The notes under the pieces: model-generated
Databases searched by the model: none
What the model saw: the letters and a program-made list of their open reading frames with translations, nothing else
What the model was told of the DNA's origin: nothing
Translations under genes and position numbers: made by a program
Part shown: positions 1 to 11,968 of the stretch, one piece after another
Numbering within the stretch: the stretch's first letter is position 1
Layout: each line of letters opens with the position of its first letter
From: Brachypodium distachyon
Lineage: Eukaryota; Streptophyta; Magnoliopsida; Poales; Poaceae
Assembly (NCBI RefSeq): GCF_000005505.3
Contig: NC_016133.3
Span: 6,448,001 to 6,512,000, forward strand
Reading direction: 5' to 3'
DNA length: 64,000 nucleotides

Positions 1-408
1 TCATAACGATGATCAACGCACCAGTGTGTCTGGTACCAGATAGATTTAGCAAGAAAAATATTAAAGGAAATAAGTGTAATAAAGGATACACCCCAATTAA
101 GAGATACAAAACTAATAAAAATGATGACAAAAATGTCATACCAATTTGAAGATTCTAATAAGTAATAACAAAAACCCAAAATAAAAAGGAAGAAGTGGAC
201 AGTAAATTTTGTTCGACAATTGACGAGGACAAATAAAACACTGAGAGCTGAAACACTAGAACCAGACTTCCCAATATCATCTTTTAAAGAGTCTTAACAC
301 GAGCAAGAACTGTGAAAATAAAGTTTTGACGCACGAGCAATAACTGCGTCTGAAGTTAAGTAAACATTTACTGCTACTAAGATAAGTATTAGAAATTTAT
401 TTGCATAC
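1..408 (-). other. intron 3 of the EDR1-like gene (5' part)
   Basis: This AT-rich stretch directly follows the donor at 408/407 (G|GTATGC on the minus strand). I find no glycine-loop or VAVK-like coding in any minus frame, so the next exon lies outside the window and the intron is longer than 408 bp. Confidence 0.7.
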
Positions 409-2698
409 CAAGACCAATGCGCTCTCCAATTTGAAGATCTTCCCAAGGTATTTCATATTCAGCCACATCATCCATAACAGAACTTATTGTTTTTATACTA
501 GAACAGCTCAACTTGTCCAAATTCGCGCTGCTACTTCTTGATATGTTTACCAATGAATCTTCACCAAACCTTTGGCCCTCACTGGAAATAGCATCTAAAT
601 TTCTGACAATTGCTTCTGTATTTTCTACAGGGTATTGAACATCTTCATAAGATGCCAACGAAGAATATTCAGTTGCAGAACCTTTCGGTAAACTCTGACT
701 TGTTTGAGCAACTAGCAACCATCCAGCGGTATCTTGATCTTCAAGAGAGGTGGTTTTACTCATTTCCATTGTGTTACTGGTGTCATGACTATTTTGACCA
801 GATAATAAACCAGTCGGTAGCAAAGCACCACCTTCCAGGAGCAAGTCATGCAAATTTTGTGTGAACTGCGGGTCCACTCCTTCAGGCACTGAATACCTGG
901 AGGTGTCATGCACTTTCATTTGCTGAGAAGTATCATCGGATCGGCCATCACCAGAGATAGTGTGTTGTTTAAGTGGGTTCTCTGTGTGAGATCTATCTTC
1001 CAAATGTGGACTTGTAAGCCCAAGGACAGAGCTGCGATCAGATGAATTTCCGCCAGTTTCATTTCTGCTCTCATATACACCATTAACCTGCTCAAGAGCT
1101 ATGCATAGTTCTGCGACACTCTCTTCAATGGCATCACTGCTTAGTTGACTGTTGTTGGAATCCTGAAATTGACTGGCAGAAATCTCTGAAGGGATTAACG
1201 TGCCTGGAGCTCCCATCAAGTCAACAATATATTCAGCACTGCAACAGGTCCATAAGGTTAACTTCCATACGCCAATAATACCCATAATTAAATACCCTAA
1301 GATCGAATATGGGAAGATAATAGAGAAATCATACAAGAAGATACCTGTCAAAGTCAATTTTAACAAAGTTAATAGCTCCTTCATCTGTTCCAGTATAGCA
1401 TATTCCTTTGACAAGCTTGCATGGCAGATTAACTCGGTCAGCTAGTACCTGAAACCAATTCGACCAGTTGTTTTCCTTGCTCAGAGGAACCTACTGAACG
1501 GCAAGCTTTCCATTATGAAAGGCAATAAAAACTCAAAATCCTCCTAAAGCATCCCTTTCATCAACTATGCATCTGATGCATCAAACTCATGATCCCCCGA
1601 TGCAATGATGAACTAGACTAACTAGGTTGGATTGCCATAACTTCCACACTAGTTATCCCGAGTGTTAAGTGACTAATCATCCAAACTAGATAATTTCAAC
1701 AGCAGTTACATGATGAGAGTATAAATTATGTGATGAGTGGAAATTATCAACAATGCACCCTTTTCGCATTTGCTACAATTGATATTGCATAACGTAGTAG
1801 GTTAATGAGGAGATGAAACACACAACACAGAGGTACTAACCTTGAAAAGCAGAGATCTGTGGCGCGAGAGCCCAATGCGAAGTGAACCAAGAGGAAGGGC
1901 AATACTGTTTAGCTCAGCACAGAGGTCGCGGCTCTTTTTGTTCCATTCCCTGTTCATCCTGTCAGCATCCTCCACCGGACCACCCATGGCATCAACTACT
2001 AGGGTTGCAATCTCCTGCACAAGCTCAGCTGAGGCGACTCCACCACGTTTCGCCCTACTTTGTGCAGCGATCGCCATAACCTGCCCCTCGAGTCGCTTCA
2101 ACACGGGATCACGCTCCCGGTTCACCAAAATGGCCACATAAGCAACATCTCGCCCTACAGGGACCGCCCTGAGGCTGCTGAAGGACGGGAATTTGACCTG
2201 GAAGCCCGGATCCAAGGGAGCGCCGCACACGTCGTAGAAGCCGTCCCAGAGCTTCTCGTCGTAGTTGACGACGTTGTGGTTCCAGTAGCGGGCGGAGAGG
2301 GCTTCCATGGTGGTCCGGTCCCCGGGCGCGGCCGCGGGGCCGCCCAGGCTGATGCGCTCGGCCGCGCGCATCTGGACGGAGTCCGGGTCGACGAGCCCCG
2401 CGGGATCCGAGGCGGAGATGGCGAGGGCGAGCCGCACGTGGTACTCCTCCTCCAGCCGCGTCAACGACGTCTCCGCCCCCATCCCCGTCGCCTCGGGCAC
2501 CGCCACGGCCGCGGCCGCCGGGGCCGGTTGCGGAGGCTCGGCCACAGCCGCGGCCACGACCGGTGGCGGCGGCGGCAGAGGCGAATGGGCCGGGCGCCGT
2601 TGCCGCGGGCGGTGGTGGTCGGAGGACGGGGCCGCCGCGGTGCCAGCGCCGGCGCCGGAGAGGTGGAGCTTGCGGAGCAGGTGCTTCATGCGCGACAT
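409..2698 (-). CDS. EDR1/CTR1-like Raf-type MAPKKK, N-terminal half (partial)
   Basis: Minus-strand gene whose first three coding exons lie here: 2698-1841, 1448-1345 and 1238-409. Phases join cleanly (0, 2, 1) at GT-AG sites and give about 597 residues. Residues 1-75 are low-complexity Pro/Ala/His. Residues about 80-325 match the EDR1 regulatory domain of plant Raf-like MAPKKKs (LSARYWNHNVVNYDEKLWDG; VKGICYTGTDEGAINFVKID; YIVDLMGAPGTLIPSE). A Ser-rich linker follows, and the last residues EYEIPWEDLQIGERIGLG are the usual lead-in to the glycine loop of the kinase domain, which is therefore beyond the left edge. Family members are cytosolic Ser/Thr kinases acting in defence, senescence and ethylene-type signalling. 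The start is the first ATG of the GC-rich exon (MSRMKHLLRKLHL). It differs from CTR1 proper by the EDR1-like N-terminus. The family call is firm; the exact orthologue is inferred. Confidence 0.9.
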
Positions 2699-3677
2699 GG
2701 GGTGCCACGACTGGGCATCTGGCGAGTCGCGAGGCTATTCAAGGCTCGGCGAGGGTTTCGAGAACTGGAGGTCTTCTTCTTCCTCCTCCTCTCCTCGATC
2801 CAATCCAGCACACACAGCTAGCTAATCCGCGGGCGAAGCTATTAAAAATCCCCCCACTATTCTAGAATAGATCCATCCAATTGCACGGTACTGTACTCCC
2901 CCCTCGAAATATTCTATCGCTAGTTGCTCACCCCTCAGCGATATATTCGTTGCTTCGCTTCGGCTTCGCCCTCGCCCCGTCGCGGTGAAGCCTGGAAGAA
3001 GGTAGCCGCGAGCGCGGGGTGGGGGCCGGCCGTAGAAGCCTGCGGAGTAGTGATAAAATACTTCTAGTGGTACTAGTACTAAAATGGCACGCACGGTCTC
3101 CGGTTTCAGGGCAGAAGCTACGAAGGAGGGGAAGAAATTTCACGACCACCAGGGAGCGCGGCTGCGCGGGTGACGTGAAGGTGTTGTTGTTCCACCTCAA
3201 GTCTATCAAACTAGTCTGGTATTTCTTTTCTTTTTTCGTACTCAAAATAAAAAGCTAGTGGATGCATTTTTTTCACTTAATCTTTCTGTATGGGAACTGT
3301 AGGCATGCGCGAAGTAGTGTCAACACCTTCCATCCTCAAGTAGATGCTTCTCCATCTTGGCCTGAAAGATAGAGCAAGCACTCCATTAAATTGGAAAGTT
3401 CATGCAGAAATACCTAGGGAAATTGACAACGAACAGCAGATAAGAATAAACACACATCGTAAGGACAAAACTTGTAACGGTAAGAGAAAGATATCATTCG
3501 AACATTTAAGTTTGCTTATATGACGAGTGGGTTTGGCATCAATATCATAAATGATTGGGATTACCAATATAAGCTGGCCGGCGCAAAGATTGAAATTGAG
3601 ATAGCATGAAACTATCCGTTTGCTTTGCTTCAACTGCATATATTGTTGAGTAAACTCAAATAACCAATAAAATACTA
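2699..3677. other. leader and upstream region of the EDR1-like gene
   Basis: There is no convincing coding here. The first 130 bases upstream of the ATG are CT-rich on the minus strand, as expected for a 5' leader. A weak TATA-like run (TTTTTAATAG, minus strand) sits near 2835-2845. GC-rich sequence to about 3170 is followed by AT-rich spacer. Several overlapping short ORFs look like composition effects. Confidence 0.4.
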
Positions 3678-3790
3678 CTCCCTCCGACTCATATTACTTG
3701 TCGAAATATCACATGTATCTACACGTTTTTTAAACATAGATACATCCATATTTGGACAAATTTGAGACAAGTAATATGGGTCGGAGGGAG
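3678..3790. repeat. Stowaway-type MITE
   Basis: A 113-bp element with terminal inverted repeats CTCCCTCCG/CGGAGGGAG, flanked by TA on both sides. The internal arms pair (ATTACTTGTC against GACAAGTAAT), so the element can fold into a hairpin. It has no coding capacity, which is typical of Tc1/mariner-derived MITEs of grasses. Confidence 0.9.
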
Positions 3791-3939
3791 TAGCATATTC
3801 AAAATAACAGAGTCATAAACATGTACTCCCTCGTGTGGATATATAAACTTTGATTGGTTAAGACGAGATTTTGTTCAATAGTTACTCCATCAGTATGTTG
3901 TTTATGTGATACAAATTGTTGTAATATAATAAAATTCTT

Positions 3940-4690
3940 ACATGGGCCGGGCCGCAATCCTACGTGGCAACGACCAAGTCAACAAATCCCAAACACCGGT
4001 CAAAGCGCCAACGAGGCGTAGCCATGCCAACTAAGTGCCGGTCAAAGGAGTCAAAGGGTCAAACCTCCCATACCATGGTCAAAGGAGCTAGAGTAAGGGC
4101 CAAGAAAGCTCTAGGGGTGAATTTATCACTTTACTCTCACTTTTCCTCTCCCTCAAAGGTAGCCATGGTCTTTTATCATGGACCCCTAGGCTATAAATAC
4201 CTCCCATTGGAATAAGATCAAAGGGGAGAGCAACCTAAGGAGTCCACTCTCGAGTGCTTGGGTCGAGCCTAGTCTCGACTCGACCTCGCGGATGCGACTT
4301 GAGAAGCCTAGTTTCGAGGTTCCGAGCCGTCTAGTACGACCCCGACTCGAAGTAGAGTCTCGAGGGTATCTCAACCTCGCTACTTGGAAAGGCAAGTTCG
4401 GCCCAAGTCCGAGGCGGTCCCTAGAGATCTCTCGCCATAGGTGATTTTGAAAGACGAGTTCGGCCCAAACACTTGGCTAACGACCTCCTCGAAGCCTCTC
4501 CTAACATAGAACTAAGTCGTACCCGCAAGGTCGACCGAACCTATTCAAAAAATATCGACGTGTCAACTTGTCCCAAGTGTACGCCAGCCTTATAGCGACG
4601 GCGTACACCCCCTGCATATTATTATCGCATTTGTGCCATCGAGCATTGGCACCCCGTACTCCCGTTGTTTTCTAGAAGAACAACACAAAT
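3940..4690 (+). mobile_element. decayed LTR-retrotransposon LTR (probable solo or partial LTR)
   Basis: A GC-moderate block unlike its AT-rich surroundings. It carries a good promoter-like TATA box (CTATAAATAC, 4191-4200) about 490 bp before a terminus-like stretch. The phrase GTTCGGCCCAA occurs twice (about 4389 and 4459). Near 4644 CATTGGCACC resembles the start of a gypsy primer-binding site (ATTGGCGCC), which would place the LTR end just before it. No gag or pol sequence is attached. The element class rests on these weak signs only; both ends are uncertain. Confidence 0.45.
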
Positions 4691-5280
4691 CATAATTGTA
4701 GATCTTGAGGATGAATCCACATAAATTTAATGTCACAAAAATCCTGTCTTAACAAACAAAATATGCCTTATATGTCCAGATGGAGGGAGTACTAATTAAC
4801 CACCGGTTCTAAGTAAAACAAGGATAATTAAAACCAATGAAATGCAAATTCCACCAGTAGCCTACCTCTTTCACAATTTTATGTATGGTAAAATTCATCA
4901 GAGATACAATTAAGGTAGAAAGTCAACTAAGTCTCATTAGTTAATGGAATTCCTGTTCGAGCGCTAGCAGAACAAGTTGTTAAAAAGACAACAATTCTAG
5001 GAATCAAAAGACAATATCGATGTTTCTAAAAAAGATAACACTGATGTCCAGTGTACATGGCAGAGTATAGAGTGGCTCATGGAAAGCTAAATACTAGTGC
5101 TACACAAATAAAGCAGATCACTAACCAGAAATCTACAATTGTTTTCGAATTGGGTACAGTTCTACTTCTAAATGCATGACTTTGAGCCTATTTCAACTTA
5201 TGCAGAAGAGTACATAATAGAACCGCGCGCAAACATTTTGTAGGATCCACACAATGGATACGAATAATGCATATAGCAGA
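4691..5280. other. intergenic spacer
   Basis: AT-rich spacer with no recognisable gene. Part of it lies downstream of the F-box reading frame on the minus strand and may contain its 3' exon or UTR, since a possible donor (CAAG|GTTTCA, minus strand) sits at 5313/5312. Confidence 0.4.
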
Positions 5281-6382
5281 CTAAAGCAAAACAAGTAAAT
5301 TTGATGTGAAACCTTGAGCCTGACGCGGTAAGGGAGGAGATAATGCCATCCGGTAGGGAAGTGCAGGTCCAGAAGAGAACTCTTCATGCGGCAGCCTCAG
5401 CACCTTCCTGCTCTCGATGCTGACAGCAAACACCCAGCTCGAGTAATTCTTAAGGAAGACAATCCCCTCGCCTGCATCCATGATCCTGATCCTGCCGCCA
5501 TGGCCGCCCGCAAAGAGCTCCATGACACCATGGAAGTAGGCCAACTCCACGACCCTCTCCCTCACCCACCGTCCCTTGGTGCTCCTGCTCCTGTCGAGAT
5601 GCCAGAGATGGAGCGCAAGCCCGCCTATCAGCATGGCCACGATAAAGAGCTCCCCGTCCTCGGTCCTCATGACCCTCATGTTCCCGTCGTACTGCTTACA
5701 CATGCTTGCGAGCAGCCTGACCGTGGAGAACTCCTTGATGCGCGTGTCGAGCACCATGAGGTACGCCTCGCTGTCGTCGTCCATCACCCAGTAGACGCGG
5801 CCGTTGGCGTGCGCCGGGTCGCCCACCCCGCCCAGCATCGGCATCACGAACTTGTTCATGAACCTGGCTTCCGGGAGGACGCTCCATTGCCCCGTGCGCG
5901 AGGAGAAGACGCAGAGGCGCGGCCCGTACATGAAGTAGCTGACGAGGAGCACCTCGAAGGAGACGGTGGTCGCACTCGAGCCGGCGCCGTCGTCGTCGAC
6001 GGTGATCAGGGCAGCGCCGATGTAGGCGCTTTCGTGGTCAAGCTCGTACCTCGGAACGCCGTCCACGAGGACTGAGCGGCAGGACAAGGGAGGAAGGTAG
6101 GATCGGATATCTCGAGGACGGGCCGCTCGCCGCCGACGCGCCGGAGCCGGTAGCCGCCGTTGCAGATGAAGAAGCCGACGACCTGGGGCGGGTGGAGGCG
6201 GCGGTACTGGCGAAGGAAAGCCGGGGAGAACGCGACGCGGCGCCAGCGCCGGCACGCGAAGGCTGCGCGCGCGAGGGTAGCGGGGGAGCGGAGCCGGAGG
6301 AAGATCTGGGCGAGGTGCCGGTCGTCGAGCCTTGCCGTGGCATCGGCGCCGCCGGGGACAGCCTCCTGCTTTTGCCGCGCAT
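5281..6382 (-). pseudogene. grass F-box protein gene with frameshifts
   Basis: Read on the minus strand, one frame from about 6345 to 6095 encodes a typical grass F-box (ARLDDRHLAQIFLRLRSPAT, then RAAFACRRWRRVAFSPAFLR and HPPQVVGFFICNGG). The continuation of the protein (GVPRYELDHESAYIGAALIT, then RVYWVMDDDSEAYLMVLDTR and FSSGPALPYRMALSPPLP) is in another frame, with the shift between about 6070 and 6120. The only nearby ATG (6382) is in yet another frame relative to the F-box, with a TAA upstream and no ATG in the F-box frame. At least one indel, probably two, therefore break the gene, unless there are sequence errors. F-box proteins normally bind SKP1 in SCF ubiquitin ligases; the C-terminal part would be the substrate-binding domain of the grass F-box-associated family. 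A TATA-like TTTATTTA lies about 90 bp upstream of the ATG. Confidence 0.75.
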
Positions 6383-7218
6383 CTGTGGTTGTTTTGGAGG
6401 GAAACTGGGAAAGCGGAGAGGGCGCGCGTGGCAGATGATCTCCTTCCTTTTATCTGGAAGGGAAAGGCTGCATAAATAAACGAGCTGGGAATGCGGGATA
6501 CGGTGGTGGGGAATTGGGGATCATGGGATCAGGAGTTTCGGTGCCACTTTTTGGGCACCGCCAGTTCGCCACGATGCCTCGTGTAACAACCAGTTGCAAC
6601 AGAAGGAATCCACTTTTTGGATTTGCAGTGGCCCGGTCCATAGCCCGGGCAAATTGGGGGACCGCCCAGGGCCCACGAAAGTGGCTCGAGTATCTCCGGC
6701 ACTTGGCAGCCTACCAGACGATCAAAAAAGAAATCATAAAATAAAAACGTTGGGCTGGTTGAAAACATCTGGCTTCACCAAACTGGGCCATGTAGGAACA
6801 GGGTAAAAGCCCAGAAACAAATAGCCGTGTTAGGGATGGAACGTGCCCGTCGTTATTTTGCAATGCAATCCCACTGAAGGTCTGAAGTGCTCGAGACTAA
6901 GATCAATTCCGACTCGACGGATGTTGTGCAAGCTCTCTCGGCGGCCTCCCAACCCAACCCCTTGTTGCTTCTACGGCAATCTATGAGGAGTGTTTTAGCA
7001 TCCTTGAGGAGTTTGTCCAATTTAATATGGGCCATTGTTGCCGTGAATCAAACAGGGTTGCCATGAAAAATATCAGCCCATTAGCTAGATTACAGGAAAT
7101 CGGTAGTTAGGATTTTCTTTACCTAACCTCATTTTCTATGTTTTCGGCTGTATAAGACGTGCACTGATATTTTTAAGGTGGCGCTGATCTTCAATATGTT
7201 CCGAACATTGTACACCGA
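6383..7218. other. intergenic region upstream of the F-box pseudogene
   Basis: There is no gene here. The first 100 bp would be the F-box promoter. Around 6620-6710 lies a GC-rich patch with GGCCCGG/CCCGGGC/GGGCCC words that looks like decayed transposon sequence. The remainder is unassigned. Confidence 0.35.
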
Positions 7219-8209
7219 TTATTTCCGTGATTTCTTTGGAAGGTGGCCACTGATGGTCTTGCTACAATGGCTAACAAGAAGAAGCGACATATGGAGGCAC
7301 TGAGCACCTGCACCATTTGTGGAATTGATGAAGAGAATTCCATTCACGCCCTGTATTTATGCCCCCTTGCTCGTCAGCTTTGGTCTGCGATGGCTGAATG
7401 CTGGGATGTGCCAGCTTTGCTTCCGGCTGAAGTTGCGTCGGAGGATTGGATTTTCCAATTACTTGATAAAGCGACGGAACTGCAGCGTATGCAAATTCTT
7501 CTCATCCTTTGGAGAGCCTGGCACGTGCATAATGAGATTACTCATCATAAACCTCCTCCGGCTGTGCACGCCTCAGTAAGTTTTCTGCAGAGCTATGCTG
7601 CTTCCCTTAGTGCCATTAAGGACCGCCCTATGGATGATCCTTGTAAGGGAAAGCAACCTGTTGTCCTGCCGTGTCCCGCTGGTGCTGTGAGACGGGGTCA
7701 GTCGCGGCGGGAGACACTCAGCTGAACACGGATGGTAGTTTCATCAAGGAAACAGGTATGGCAGGTGCAGGCATGTCGTTACGTGATGAGACGGGAGGCA
7801 CGCGGTTTAGTGCCGTTCGCTACCTCGAGCCATGCTGTGATGCCCTTGAGGCTGAGCTTTCAGCTTGCATGGAAGGACTCGCTCTGGCCCTGCAACACAC
7901 GGATCGCCCTATACATGTGGGAACTGATAGTTCCGAGCTGCTGGCTCTTGTTAATGGAGGAGGGAGGGACCGATCTCGATCGCTACAGTGGCCTTGTGAA
8001 TGAGATCCGTCGGCTGAGAGACTCACAAAGGGAGATTAAGATTTCTAAAATTCATATATCACAGAATAGTGTTAGTCATGATTTAGCAGTATTTGCTAGG
8101 TCAAGTCAACGTTCGGCTTGTTGGCTTTGGAGTAATCCGCTTGTGGATTCTCCTGATGTAACAGTTTTGTGATCAATGAAATCTCCTTTTCTAGAAAGAA
8201 AAAAAAACT
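7219..8209 (+). mobile_element. 5'-truncated LINE (zf-RVT and RNase H part), degenerate
   Basis: This stretch encodes the C-terminal end of a plant non-LTR retrotransposon ORF2. From 7221 it reads LWKVATDGLATMANKKKRHM followed by CTICGIDEENSIHALYLCPL and W, the Cys/His zf-RVT pattern. A short linker follows, then after a frameshift near 7710 an RNase H-like domain: LNTDGSF (first Asp), CDALEAELSACMEGL (Glu), VGTDSSELL (Asp). A second shift near 7975 leads to NSVSHDLAVFAR, the conserved end of the RVT_3 fold. The 3' end has GATCAATGAAATCTCC followed by an A-rich tail (8198-8209). No reverse-transcriptase core is present. It is a dead fragment; the left boundary is set only by where similarity starts. 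Confidence 0.85.
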
Positions 8210-8409
8210 GCGGGCATTCAGATCCTTGTCATCCTTCCATACCCAGTTGCTTTCATTTCTTGCCTTGCCTTGACCACGCTTTTCACTTGGAGTGTTCTTC
8301 CTTGGAAGCGAAGTGTTGTTGTCCCTTCCGATCGTTACAAAAAGGTTGCTTGGCTTGCGTTTACTGATGCCCGGTTTGAACTTTGAAGTTTAGAGACCAT
8401 TAGCTTATA

Positions 8410-8522
8410 CTCCCTCCGTTCCATAATTCTTGTCGAAATATTACATATATCTAGACGTTTTTTAGAAATAGATACATCCATTTTTGAGCAAATTTGATAT
8501 AAGAATTATGAAACGCAAGGAA
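8410..8522. repeat. Stowaway-type MITE (degenerate right end)
   Basis: The left end CTCCCTCCGT is preceded by TA. The internal arms ATAATTCTTGTCGAAATATT and the matching AAGAATTATG pair. The right terminus has decayed (CGCAAGGA instead of CGGAGGGAG). Same family as the elements at 3678 and 59419. Confidence 0.8.
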
Positions 8523-10160
8523 TACCTTTTGCTGAATGCTTATTTTGGAACTGTGGTATAAAGCAGTCTTAACAATTTTGGTTGCCCCAGCCCACCCAAT
8601 ATGTTTGACCGGCCGTGGGCATGATCTTTTATGGAAGTTTAAAAAAAATTTGATGGAAAGCCGTGGGCATGATCAGAAGGTTCCTATCCTCATATTGACA
8701 TCAAGTGGAAATTTTTGTCTTCGTCATTTATGTTTATCTGCCTTGGCTGACACTCGCTTGCAGAGACAGACGATGCATAGTCTTCGCCTCTTTCTAAATC
8801 TCTATCCCCTCAGGAAGATTCAACAACCAATCTCCAGAAGTAAGACTTCGTAGATTCAGGTAACCATCGTGTGTACCTTTTGTTAGCCACACTCCGTATA
8901 TAATAATCTTATTCACGGTGAAAAATTCCTTTAAAGCAAGAGCACATGTCCTAATTCCAGCTAAAACATGATTGCAAGCAAATTCTTCAAATGTGCAAGC
9001 TTTCTCCTCCACCTGACGCTTCTGTTTGGGCAAACCTGCAGTTAACATTCAAGGTTACATCACAAGGACAATATTTGTTCTCACATCAGATGTGAAGCCT
9101 TGTGCTACTCGCTTGACTCTATCATATTTGGAAACTGCAGTCAGTCTCTGATGTCTTTATCCAGTCTTCTGCTTATGCCCAGTGGACCCTATTTAACGCC
9201 AAGCGGAGCGGCCAACAACAGCCACGGTCTTCGTCAGGTTGCAGTGCCATCACTTCACGGGCATCAGCAATTGACCCGGGGAAGAAAGGCACGCATTTGT
9301 GATCTTGTGAAGCGGACCTCTGCTGATTAACTACAACGGCGAACCCTCCAGCTCAACTCGTCAGCAGAATCTGATATGCCAATCAAGTGCGCATCCAGGA
9401 AATTTCTCATGAAAGCTCGTGGAAGCTGCTATATGAGCACGGAACGTTCCATATATACAGCAGAAGTTTCTTACTCAGTATGAAACCTCGTACTTGCCTC
9501 CAAGTACACGGTTGTCAGTTAATTAATTCCGTGGAGATCTTTTCGTTTTTGTATGGGAGATTTATCGCACCTCTTTTTCTACGGATGTCAAGTTTTTGAT
9601 GGATCTACTGGAGATCTAGTCCATATTTTCCGTTGCTTGCTTTTGAACATTCTCTTTTCCAGGGCAAGTCAGTGTTCCAACAGAGCGGGCTAGCGGCAGG
9701 CATGCTGCTTAGCGGGGAGCAGATCGGTGGGTGGGTGATCGCAATCTGGCGTGGCTCAATTGAACGGAAATGCATGCCTCTCACGTGTCCTAATGCAACT
9801 TCGGTAGTACGGAGTAGTACCTTTTTCCAACTAAAGTCGCCGGACTTCCGAATTTTCAGCAAATTTCATGTCTAGAAGTTGTTGTTGGAGCATCTCGGGC
9901 AGATCTTCTATCGACCCCCCGATGACAAAACAACCAGAAAAAAATAAAAATAAAATCTTCATAAGCTCTAACTTTTCAGTATAGAAAGGAATTACTTCCC
10001 ATTGTGACTTTTCCAAACCTTCCCTCTTGTTGACAAACCTAGAAATGTTCTAACTTTGTCCTGAGTCAAAATTTAAAGTTTGACAAAGTTTATAGAAAAA
10101 TCCATCAACACTTACAACTCTAATTAGTTTCGTTAAATCCATCACGGTATATATCTTTGC
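8523..10160. other. intergenic spacer without recognisable gene
   Basis: Several small open frames occur, the longest 85 aa at 9605-9862 on the minus strand. None shows a known domain, splice-linked partner or consistent codon pattern. I see no tandem array or clear element ends. Confidence 0.35.
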
Positions 10161-10639
10161 CCCATTCTTTTCGGCTGCAGCTTCTCCAGAAACCAGCTTC
10201 AGCTGAATTTCTGTGGGAAGGTGCTGTCACAGGAAGCTCTAGAAACTATCCAAACCACTTCTTTGTAGCTTCTGAAAATTTAGCTTCTTGTCTGATCTGA
10301 ATACAAAATGTCTGTAATACCCCTACATTACACTAGTTTCATGTTTAGTTAAATAAGATAAAGTGCTAAATGATATTATAGACTGAAATTATGCACACAT
10401 CTATTTATCGCCATTTGGTATCCATACATTCGGCTATACAACATCAGTTCATCCATCTAAGTTCATACGCATGCATCAGTTCATACAAAATTACAAAAGC
10501 GTCAATTCCATTGGCAATAAAGCATCAGTACCTCGAACGGATTTGCTAGGGAACAGTCGCCTGAGAAACTTGTTTTCTCAGTCGACAGCGCAAATGAACG
10601 CAAATATGTAAGTGAATAACCAATTGAAATCAGCAAAAC

Positions 10640-10735
10640 GTGATTGGTCTGGTGGTTTGTGGATGGTCGCTCTCTTGCAGAGGACAGAAGTTCGATTCTC
10701 AGCACTGCAGTTTTTCATTCCTTTTTCTTTCTTTT
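10640..10735 (+). repeat. tRNA-derived SINE head
   Basis: A box-like TGGTCTGGTGG (about 10,647) is followed about 45 bp later by a B box-like AGTTCGATTCT (about 10,690), the spacing of a pol III internal promoter. The tRNA fold is not kept, so it is not a tRNA gene. A T-rich stretch follows. It is likely a SINE fragment of uncertain length. Confidence 0.5.
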
Positions 10736-11501
10736 TTTATTTTTGGTTTCGTTTATAACTCGTTTTGTTTTTTCTCTTAATTTTTTTAGATATGTGCATT
10801 AACGTAAAATAGCGGTATAACAAAATAACTATAAAAAAAATTAAATTGCAGGTGAAATTTTAGGTGCAATTTTAAAAATTGGCACTGAAATTTGGGGCAA
10901 TTTAAAAATTGCACGTGAATTTTTATGTGCGATATTTCAAATTTCTAGGCGATTGTTCCCTAACAAAATTATTATGTTGTTGCATGTTTCTTCCACTCTT
11001 TTGCATTTTATTTTCTCCATGTACACAAGTGTAATTTTTATGTTTACTTTTCAATAATTACAATTGTAATCTTGCATGCTGATTTTTTGCAACTGCAACT
11101 TAGCTTTAATATTTTAACCTAGTTGTTTCTCACAACGATAAAATTCAGCTGCACAAAAATTAAAACCCATTTGCCATTCACGTAGTCTAGATACTGCATG
11201 CTTGATAGGTCTGAACGTAGAAAAGCTCAGAAATTTTACTATACCGGAAGATGAGTTAGCACTTTAGTAGAGATTTGCTCGAGGGGAAATCCACTGCGAT
11301 CTACAACGCACAAAAACGATACACCGGACTGGTCGACTGAGAAATAGAGTACGTTTTTCCCAATTGAGTGAGCTGCAGTCCCATCCTTCTCCTCTCTCCG
11401 TGCTTTATCAGAGTGATTCACGTCATTGGGATGCTGTAAGAATTATGCACTAGCAACCTGACTCTCCAAGGGAAGGCACTAGAAATAGGCCAGGCTAGGC
11501 T

Positions 11502-11532
11502 GTCGACTGAGAAACGAAAATTCTCAGTCGAC
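11502..11532. repeat. perfect 12-bp inverted repeat around GTCGAC
   Basis: GTCGACTGAGAA, a 7-nt loop (ACGAAAA) and TTCTCAGTCGAC form a perfect stem. The same word occurs at 11,332-11,344. At 10,561-10,581 a related hairpin (CTGAGAAA / TTTCTCAG) runs straight into GTCGAC. The recurrence suggests a shared mobile family rather than chance. Confidence 0.7.
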
Positions 11533-11882
11533 TGAGCCCTAGTTAGTCCCTTACTTGAACTGGCAGCTACTCAGCAAACATCCAGAACCATGAATTGCAT
11601 CCCAAAAAAAATGAACTGCGACTTGTACAGCGCAGGGTTTGCAAGAACTTCAGAAATTTCAGGGTAATGCTAAGCCAAACTTGCAGATACTACTTGTAAA
11701 CACAAGAATTAGGAAGAAGCAAATCCAAATTCGTTCTTCATGCACGCACGGAAGAGGATCTGGAGGGGACTGTCAGGCTTGGGGCACAGATGCAAATTGA
11801 TCCAGTGGGAGGCGGCAGCAGGGCAACGGCCGACCGGATCTGGAGGTTGCCGTCGGGCTTGACGAGATGTGGCGGATGGGGT

Positions 11883-11968
11883 AGCCGGAGTCGAGCTCCT
11901 GGACGGCCGGCGGTGGGGTAGGCGGCGGGGAAGATGGGGAAGCCGGAGTCGAGCTCCTGGACGGCCGG
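11883..11968. repeat. 28-bp direct repeat, period 58
   Basis: The 28 bases at 11,883-11,910 (beginning AGCCGGAGTCGAGCTCCTGG) recur without mismatch at 11,941-11,968, inside a GC-rich block. An overlapping 164-aa Pro/Arg-rich minus-strand frame is explained by this composition. Confidence 0.85.

Noticed and set aside
2060..2865. Several long plus-strand frames (up to 253 aa) over the first exon of the EDR1-like gene
   Set aside because: They are antisense or shifted shadows of a GC-rich exon, with Arg/Gly/Ala-rich products and no domain; the minus-strand frame has clear family similarity and consistent splice sites.
5386..6075. 229-aa plus-strand frame over the F-box gene
   Set aside because: Antisense shadow: His/Pro/Asp-rich with no domain, whereas the minus strand encodes a recognisable F-box protein.
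10640..10735. tRNA gene
   Set aside because: A and B box-like words are present but no cloverleaf or acceptor stem can be built; a SINE head fits better. The same holds for 37,150-37,237.
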